From contig CM074858.1 in assembly GCA_037501455.1 (NCBI GenBank), forward strand, positions 41,723,001-41,787,000: a stretch of 64,000 bases of DNA, in the 5' to 3' direction. A model generated the notes under the pieces. It saw nothing but the letters and a program-made list of their open reading frames with translations, made no database searches and had not been told where the DNA came from. The stretch comes from Lantana camara (Eukaryota > Streptophyta > Magnoliopsida > Lamiales > Verbenaceae). Positions 56,783-64,000 of this stretch are shown here, in pieces (within the stretch, counting starts at the first letter, position 1; each line of letters opens with the position of its first letter). Both the position numbers and the translations under genes were made by a program.

Positions 56783-58789
56783 GTACAAACCCCATGCATG
56801 CATTACTAGATATAATACATGCAATATATATATACTATATATATAATACACACATGCATGCACACACAAACATATATATATATAATCACACACACATGCA
56901 GCAGCCATGGACCAATATAACAGCAGCAACAGTCATCGTGCAGGGAAGATGAATGCGCAGGTAAGGTTCAATAAAAACGGGGTGACACGGGGGTGTCACC
57001 CACAAAGCTTATACCGAGACACCCCCGTGTCTCGGTACAGCAAGCCCGGACCAAGCTGCACCCCTGTTCCTCGCTGGAACGGGGTGAAATGGCACGCCCG
57101 TGACAGCAGCAGCAGCAGCCCAGTTCCGACAGCAAAAATGCAGAAAACAGAGCAAGGAGAAAGCATAGGAAAACAAGCCACAAATGCAACATTACAAGGC
57201 ACGAATTGTTGCAAGAATTCACAAGATTATACACCAAAAATCCATGAAAGATGACAGCAAAAAGAAGGAAGAAAAGCAGCAGTTTTGACAGCAGTTTCAG
57301 TCCGGAAAAACAGAGCAATTTTCGAAGAAAAACAGGGCATGAACGAACTCACTCCTTCTCCATTCATTCAACTCAGTTAAGGCCAACCAAGAAGCATCAA
57401 AACATTATATATTCATCAAGTAAATGAGTTCCAAACGTGATCAATCAAGACAACAACCATACGTGACCTATACGTGGGATTTCTGAAAATTTGTAATAAA
57501 TGATATATCATAAATTCTTCAACAACCACGAAATTAATGTGCATAAATGATATGAGGATGTCAAAATAATCAATCTCAAGCTTGGAATCAGTTTAAATCA
57601 TTGAGAAATGAAGAAGATCAAAATTTTGCCCAAAACTCATATTTTCGGTAATATGACCAGAAATGGAGAACCCAAGCTCAAAATCATGCATGAAAAGGTG
57701 AAAATGACCAGAATTAATCATATATTACAACCTTAGGCTTACCTTGATGATTGGTTGAAGTTTGGAGAAGATTTGAGCTCCAAAATCTTCAAGTGAAGAA
57801 GGGTTTCGGGACTGGAGGAGATGCAGTAGCTTTGGCTGAAGTTTTGGGGATGGAGTGATGATTATCTTGGTTAAAGCTTGAAATATCTAGATAGTGGGTT
57901 GAGTTAGGGTTTAAATGAATCAAACTATGGTTACTTTGGTCATGGTTTGCTCAAGATATGGCTCAATTAGGGTAACAAGGTCATGTTGGTTGCCGATTCG
58001 TTCTTCGGTTGAAATTCGGAGATTCAAATGAATTAGGAAAAATATAAGGCTAACTTTACTAAACTCGAATTTTCGTTACGAGTTCAGCGGAGTTGACGGA
58101 ACTCGAATCCGAGTTCCCGAGCTCAAGATATTAAATTCGGAACCAAGGGTACGCTAAGTGCTCGTTAGCCCCCGATTTGGTTCCTCAATTAAAATTAAAT
58201 TCGTTAACAAATCAAATGAATTCAAAAACATAAATTGAGTATAAAATCTTATTCATAACACATATACGTACAACATATTACAAAATCGTGGCAATTTGAT
58301 ATCAAATCATATAAGAATGAAGCACAAAATAAACGAACAAACTTAATCATACAATTCATGCATGAATTATAAAATTTTCCATGCAATTCATGCAATCCCC
58401 ATGCAATGAAATAATTTCATGCAGCAATAATTTCCCATGCAAACATTAAGATTTACATGCATACTTATTTTAAATCCCATGCAATATGATTCCATGCATA
58501 ATTAATCCACGTAATATATATGTATAAGTACTTAATTAAAACATGATTAATTGACATAACATATAATTAGCATAATCATTAATTTAATAATAGTAATTAA
58601 ACATATATAATTAAACATATATATATACGAGACATATATATATATAGAATAATATTAAAATAATTAATATAATATAATAACAATTATTATAAAATTAATT
58701 ATAAAGCACGTAAAACAATTAATTCGCGCAATTTGAGAAACACATACGTCATGCTATACAGAATAATAAAAAAAAACGGGGGCGTTACA
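54799..58789 (-). repeat. E7 5' LTR, 3991 bp
   Basis: Near-identical to 47807-51793 (offset 6992 before the AT tract and 6996 after it). Followed on the right by the second GACAT at 58790-58794. Confidence 0.93.
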
Positions 58790-58794
58790 GACAT

Positions 58795-59195
58795 GGTGGG
58801 CCGAAAATCAAGCAAATAAAAGCAAACCAGACCCAAAACAGGGAGGTCCGGAAATCAACCGAAAAACGACACCAAAAAGAAACTCAAGATCGGGCCAAAA
58901 CAAAGTCACCACCTGTCCGCCTAGGACAGGACGCAACAGCACGCGCGGGCCTCCCGCCCACCCTCCGCGTGTGCTTAACACTTGTATTCCCATAGGTGCC
59001 GACCACCGAGTCTTCCACCATAGGAACGACCGCTTCTACCACCTCCACCTCGGTAAGGGCCTCCTCTAATCGCACTCCGAGCCTTTCTAGGCGAGAACTC
59101 CCTAAACCCAGAGTCCTTTTCATCACTAGGAAATGGGATCGAACCACCACCTGTTTTCTTGACTGTTTTCGCAATGATAGTCTTGAGAGAGTCCT
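58795..59195 (-). other. Unassigned fragment between E7 and E8, partly open
   Basis: Joined across E7 with 47729-47801 it would read as one minus-strand unit ending in poly(A). One frame gives about 72 residues ending RGGGGRSGRSYGGRLGG...WEYKC (stop at 58977-58975). Another frame stays open to 58884 and is acidic, then Arg-rich. Both run into the E8 LTR at 59196, so the start is lost. It could be the end of a LINE, a retrocopy or a host exon; I do not recognise it. Confidence 0.35.
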
Positions 59196-62100
59196 TGTAG
59201 CACCCCGAAGCGCAGAGCACTACATCCCCCGCACTATAACCCGACACGTGTAACGAAATAGACACTCCGCCCACGCATCAAGCTACGGCGAACGGGTGAC
59301 AAACAAAATCACACCTAAGCTAGGCGGTCTAGACTCTAATTCATAGTGCTCAACAAAATCATAACACATGCGGAAGCAATAGGATCATCAAGCTTACCTA
59401 TATAAAATCCAACTAATTCAAATAAATACATGATATACAAACATGGCCATCCCGGGCCAAATAAAATTTACAGATTTATAAGTTCAAAATCAAATACATG
59501 TTCATACTTTATACGTAGTACCCAAGCGGAAAGCAAAGATGCGGTATGCAAAAGACTCGAACTAAGACTCAAATAACTCAAACGAAAGCCGCCTAGCTCG
59601 AACCAACCCTGCACCTGCAAACTCAAAGAAACAAAAGGGGAAAAAGAAGACAACGAGGAGGGATCAATCCTAAAGACTAGTGAGGGGGCTAACACACGCA
59701 CACATATATATACATAAAGCAGAGCATATTCAAAGTTAGAAAGTTCATGAAGCGGGGCGTGGTTTGCATTCTAAAACATTTTAGCCCGTGATACTAGGTA
59801 TAAAGAAAAGAGTTAAGGCCAAAGGCCAAAAACAACCATATTTTAGAAATTAATAACCCACGCCCATTTCACGAACAAGTTCGTAATCAAAAACACACAA
59901 CTCGACGAGTACGAGTCTCAGACCACCTAACTCCTTTCATAATCAAAATCGGAATCATAATTCAAACGAAAACATAATTCAAACACACATACCTCTTCTC
60001 CGGGTGATGGAAGCGCGGCCTACCCTAACCATCGATCTCATGTCAGGGTCGTGAGATTCATGACACTCACGCCCAAGGACTCCATCCCCCACTAACCTCC
60101 TAGTGGGTTACGGGTTGATCTTATAAGTTGGAGACCGTACGTGGGAGTTACCCGACGGCCCAACACCGTCCCGGGGCTCCTTTGCACAAATCTCCGGGGC
60201 CCAATTCATAGTTCATAAATCATAATTTTGGAAATTTCTGAATTTTACGGACTCATATCTTAAAGTCCAAAGCTCGCTAGTTCAAAAATCATATACACAC
60301 CAACCCTTTTCGAAAACAAAAAAACGAAAACGTAGCTTATATATATATATATAAAAGCCTTTTCAAAAGGTTTCATAGCAAAAGGGTCAATTCCCACAAA
60401 TATGTATCATACACGTATCTATATACATATATATATATATACAAGTCGCATGCAGGCTTAAAACTCACGTAGGGTTATAGGCTATATTAACTAAAAGAAA
60501 GAAAACCTCACCTTGACGAATCAAACCAAACGCGAGGAATCAAAAGACTTCTAAAACACCTCCTCGTCAACCATGGTACCAACCTAAGGACAAAACAAAT
60601 AACAAAAGACAACCTTATACTCAAAATGTACCAATTAGAAGCTCAGAAAATGCATATGGATGCAAATGATGCATAAAGAATGCAATTAGATATCAACTAT
60701 ATCACATAAGTTCATATTGAATCAAAGATCACCTATTTCATGTTAAACGAATTTACAAATTTCACATAACGAGCATGACACGTCATATAATACGTTAACG
60801 AATCATTCCCACCATAAAAGAAACTAAGTGGTATCACACAAGGCAAGGAAACAAGGTATTCATACATGCACGCATGTTAGAGAGCAATTAGAGCATATCA
60901 AGTCATATATTGAACGTAAGAGCGTCTAATGCTTATCAAATAAATCCATAACGTGAGCATAGTGATCACAATATAGCATATTACAACATATAACAAGCAC
61001 TCATGTGTTTGAATTACATAAATAAGGTAAAGGAATGCAAGAAGGCATCGCACGTACATTTAAACGTTCATGCATTCAAGTTACATTTACTCTAATTAAA
61101 CAAGGCCATAAATTAAAATGAACAAGCAAACATATCATATACTAACACATTAACATATTAGGGACATAACTGAGGTGGGAGAAATCAATTAAAATCGTGA
61201 ACGAAGCACGAAAGTCATGCACACGAGATCGAATTATTTAAGGACATAACCTATACAAGTTTAATAAAACAAATTCATAAATTAAAACCATATTATAGAT
61301 TACCTTATAATACATATCTAGCACATAATATAATATATATATATATATTTATATACATACTCACGTACACACACATGCACATAATATATTATCTAATTAC
61401 ATATACATATATATCATATAAACATACACATACAAACTGCACAAAATAAAAACATACGGACACACACACAAGGAAGGGGGGTTAACACTCCCAAGAGGAA
61501 TGGGAGTGACCCCCGTTAACAGCCACAACAACTTAGCCTGAGGGAGTAACGGGCATTACTCCCTCCCCGCTCCACAACGTTAACGGGCGTTAGCCCGTTC
61601 TTCTTCTCCAAACGAGAGTAGCTATGGCTGCTCTTCCCTATTCTTCTCTCCATGGTTAAGCAGCAGCAGGTAAGGCAGCAAAACACAAGGCAAAACAATA
61701 GCTACAAGCACCACACACGCAACAACGAAGCAAGGACGAAATGAGGGGATCAAATAAAGCACATAATCAATAGTTCATCAAGTTTCATGGAGGTTCAGCC
61801 ATGGAGGAATGAGTTACAGAAATTTCCCACAAAAATCATGCATATAATTGAAACATACAATTCATCTAGATCACATAACACTCATCAATTCAAGAAATGA
61901 TCATAGGGAATGCAAGAACTCATCAATTAAATCATTTGACCTAACTATTTATGTTCATCCTCAAAACATGCTCAAGAATGGACGAAAATGGGCAAATTCA
62001 GGGGCAAAAGAAAGATAAGGAGATGGAGATCACAAAAATATACTTGCCTTTCGAATTCGTGGCTAATCGGAGGTCAAACGAACAAGAAATCTCAAGAGTG

Positions 62101-62833
62101 AATAGTGCCCTGCATCTCTTCTCTTTTCTCCCTCTTGCTGTCATGTTTTCTGCTCCTTTCTTCTTTCACATGGGGCTGAACCGAAATTAGGGAGAGGGAG
62201 TGTGAAATAGGGTTAAAAGAGGGTCACATGGGTTCAAAAACGGGTCGATTTAGATAAGAAACGGGTCAGATATAAGCAAAACGGGCGTGGGTCGCAAATC
62301 TGTCAAGCGGGTCGCGTTTCCGGCAAAATACGAGATATTGAATGGGCTTAGAAAAATGTGAACCCAAGTTCTATAGCTTCCATTCTTCGTTACAAGTCCG
62401 GTGCCAAATTCGGAATTCAAATCTGAATTCCCGATCTCAAAATATAAATTCCGGAACCCGAGGCGCGCTAGAACAAGTTAGGCCCTCAAGTCCCTTAACA
62501 AATAAAACGGTTCGAAAACCGTAGCAAACGAACTTAATAACTTAAAAAAACATGCAAACAAGTTCATAACACATATAAATCATGCATATCAAGTAATTAC
62601 AAAAGTTAGAATCGAAAACGGGCACAAACGGATTAAAAACGAAGCAAATAGAGCATAAACGTTCAAATAATACATATAAAGTTCGAATATAAATTCAAAT
62701 AAAATTCACGTAAGGCAATTAAATCACAAAAATAATATAAGAAACACATAAGTTGCGTAAATAAATAATTTAAATACGCACGTAGCACTCTTGTAATGAC
62801 GTACCTATACGACCAAAAAATCGGGATGTTACA
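59196..62833 (-). repeat. E8 3' LTR, 3638 bp
   Basis: In element orientation it begins TGTAACATCCCG (62833) and ends GGGGTGCTACA (59196). It is related to the E5 LTR by its AACG/CGTT inverted repeats: 61542-61563 GGGAGTAACG-GG-CATTACTCCC and 61579-61594 GTTAACG-GG-CGTTAGC. Another imperfect pair, ACTCCC/GGGAGT, lies at about 61488-61508. Confidence 0.84.
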
Positions 62834-62869
62834 ACCTCTCCCCCTTCAAAAGGATCTGACCTCAGGTCC
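62834..62869 (-). promoter_or_regulatory. E8 polypurine tract with upstream hairpin
   Basis: CCTCTCCCCCTTCAAAA on the plus strand, then GGATCTG-ACCT-CAGGTCC (62852-62869). On the element strand the stem is GGACCTG/CAGATCC with one mismatch and loop AGGT. Confidence 0.83.
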
Positions 62870-63049
62870 GAAGTGGGGTCTTGATCAACTTCGGGAGCAA
62901 ACTCCACTCCACGCTTCCGCTGTGCCACTCTGATCCAATAGCTGAAGACTCTAGGGTCTTCTCTCTTCCAAACCACGAAGCTCCCGAACTCTCATCGAAC
63001 AACCTTGCTATGAGAAAATAGGTCAACTAGTTGAAACGAGGAACCCCTT

Positions 63050-63475
63050 GAATCTCCTTAACCTTAGCAAATCGGACACAGAGTCCTTAGCCATTTGCTC
63101 CCACTTCCAATTAGAATTCGGAATTAGTTAGAAAAGCCTACCGGTCCTTGATGTTTGGTCTTCAACTGATGGCATCTTAGACATTACTACACGTAGTTTG
63201 CAACGTCTTTTCTCACGCCAATAAACTTTACTGGTTCTTCAAGTCCTTGAGAAAACTCAACCCAAGAGTGGGGTATGACTCGTGACCTTGCACTTCTCGA
63301 GGCATAAACCATACTTTCCCGCTAGCAACCTGTGCCAAAGCCTTCCTTTGTGCCTCGATCGTAAACGGAGTAGTCTTGAGTACCTTTAGGTCGACAAAAG
63401 TCGGCACCGAAGGTAACTCTCTTCAACCGCCTCCTCCCACTCAAAACGTGCCTCTTTCTTGTCATTCATGTCAAT
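63050..63475 (-). pseudogene. E8 pol remnant with internal deletion
   Basis: 63056-63240 matches the E2 integrase segment at about 6010-6180 (for example TTGCTCCCACTTCC). 63280-63475 matches the RNase H/RT segment at about 6760-6985. The roughly 600 bases that separate these in E2 are reduced to about 40 here. No frame is open. Confidence 0.65.
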
Positions 63476-63479
63476 GATT

Positions 63480-64000
63480 CCCCCCACACTTAGGTAATGC
63501 TTGCCCTCAAGCATATCATAGAATCAAGGCCGTTATCACATTCTACATCCCGACTACAGCATTCCGGTGTGTAAACTAGGAAACATTTGATGTCGCCAAA
63601 AACTATCTACAACAAACACAACACAAAGCGGAGTTTGAAAGTCCACTATCAAAGGCAAGAACATACGAGCTCAAGTTTCAATTATTATCATACACAATTA
63701 GTTTAGGTTTATTAAGCCTATGCAAAACGAAAGAAACAAGTATAAGACAATTAATCAATCGAATATCAATAAATTTTACGCATATGTTAAGAATACCAAA
63801 GACATGGTGAAGAGCTAAGTTGCATCCTCCAAGACAAACACCCTAAAATCCCTAGAGAGCCTTAAAAACAACATCTCCCTTAACATAATATTTCTCTCTT
63901 TCTTTTTTTGTTTTTTTTCTGTTTTGTTTTTCAACACATCCTGCTCTTTTTTTTTTTTTTTTCAGTCTAGTTTCTTTTCTGAGTTTTTCGCAAAGCAAGG
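63480..64000. other. Unassigned sequence at the right edge
   Basis: On the minus strand, GGGCAAGCATTACCTAAGTG followed by TGGGGGG at the junction resembles the polypurine region of another plant gypsy group. Pyrimidine runs occur at 63895-63965. No frame is recognised and the family is not assigned. Confidence 0.4.

Larger units (their letters stand above)
47807..58789 (-). mobile_element. E7: complete, young, non-coding Ty3/gypsy derivative (LARD-like)
   Basis: 10,983 bp: LTRs 47807-51793 and 54799-58789, internal 51794-54798. TG/CA ends, a perfect GACAT target duplication, an intact tRNA-Met primer site and a polypurine tract are present, but no gag or pol. The LTRs are 3987 and 3991 bp. 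The differences I found are four bases in an AT microsatellite (49759-49782 versus 56751-56778) and one substitution (C50069 versus T57065). That implies very recent insertion using enzymes supplied by another element. It begins about 0.8 kb upstream of the IDD start codon. Confidence 0.92.
59196..64000 (-). mobile_element. E8: Ty3/gypsy 3' LTR and decayed pol, right end outside window or uncertain
   Basis: 3' LTR 59196-62833, polypurine tract and hairpin 62834-62869, then remnants of integrase and RNase H/RT to about 63475. The left flank is GTCCT; the partner site is not seen. Beyond 63480 the sequence no longer matches gag-pol of E2 and its family assignment is open. Confidence 0.78.

Overview
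The window is plant nuclear DNA, most likely from a flowering plant. About 95% of it is long-terminal-repeat (LTR) retrotransposon sequence, and I see one clear host gene, an INDETERMINATE-DOMAIN (IDD) C2H2 zinc-finger transcription factor. The plant calls rest on plant-type retrotransposon families (Ty3/gypsy chromovirus with a chromodomain tail, primer sites complementary to plant initiator tRNA-Met, Ty1/copia), the plant-only IDD family, and short GT-AG introns in the gene. I cannot name the species. Elements are called E1 to E8 below.

Layout, left to right. 1-5822: E1 (+), a young non-autonomous element with only an intact gag; its 5' LTR is cut by the window edge. 5823-11623: E2 (-), a nearly complete gag-pol interrupted in integrase by E1. 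11624-15987: E3 (+), only the 3' tail and a 4.1-kb LTR, interrupted by E2. 15988-20970: E4 (-), decayed gag-pol and 5' LTR, interrupted by E3. 20971-22901: a Ty1/copia remnant (-) whose 3' LTR received E4. These five form a Russian-doll nest. 22902-about 29195: E5 (-), a 4.1-kb 3' LTR holding an unrelated LTR-like insert, plus a non-coding internal region. 29688-43817: E6 (+), a complete but heavily mutated gag-pol element whose 5' LTR contains a solo LTR of the E1 family. 44993-47010: the IDD gene (-), four coding exons, 469 codons. 47807-58789: E7 (-), a complete, very young non-coding element with a perfect GACAT target-site duplication, starting about 0.8 kb upstream of the IDD start codon. 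58795-59195: an unassigned fragment that, with 47729-47801, may be a poly(A)-tailed retroposon split by E7. 59196-64000: E8 (-), a 3' LTR and a decayed, internally deleted pol.

The most interesting signal is a set of hairpin (inverted-repeat) structures in the Ty3/gypsy elements. (1) Just upstream of the polypurine tract, E1, E3 and E7 carry arrays of 5 to 7 short inverted repeats at 27-31 bp spacing. The loop (CGGGG) is constant while the arms change in matched pairs. (2) A single 7-bp stem, usually with an AGGA loop, sits directly before the polypurine tract in six elements, in two different but internally complementary stem sequences. (3) Seven of the eight Ty3/gypsy LTR types here (all but E2) contain a cluster of perfect or near-perfect inverted repeats with a family-specific core and covarying outer arms. 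Matched changes in both arms suggest that the fold or dyad itself is maintained, or that palindromes are repaired during reverse transcription. I know of no description of these structures, but I could not search.

The premature stops I could compare in E2 and E6 can be explained by C-to-T or G-to-A change, as expected for methylated, silenced elements. E1 and E7 have nearly identical LTR pairs and lack pol, so their recent movement would have needed enzymes from another element. All boundaries were read by eye; no alignments or searches were run.
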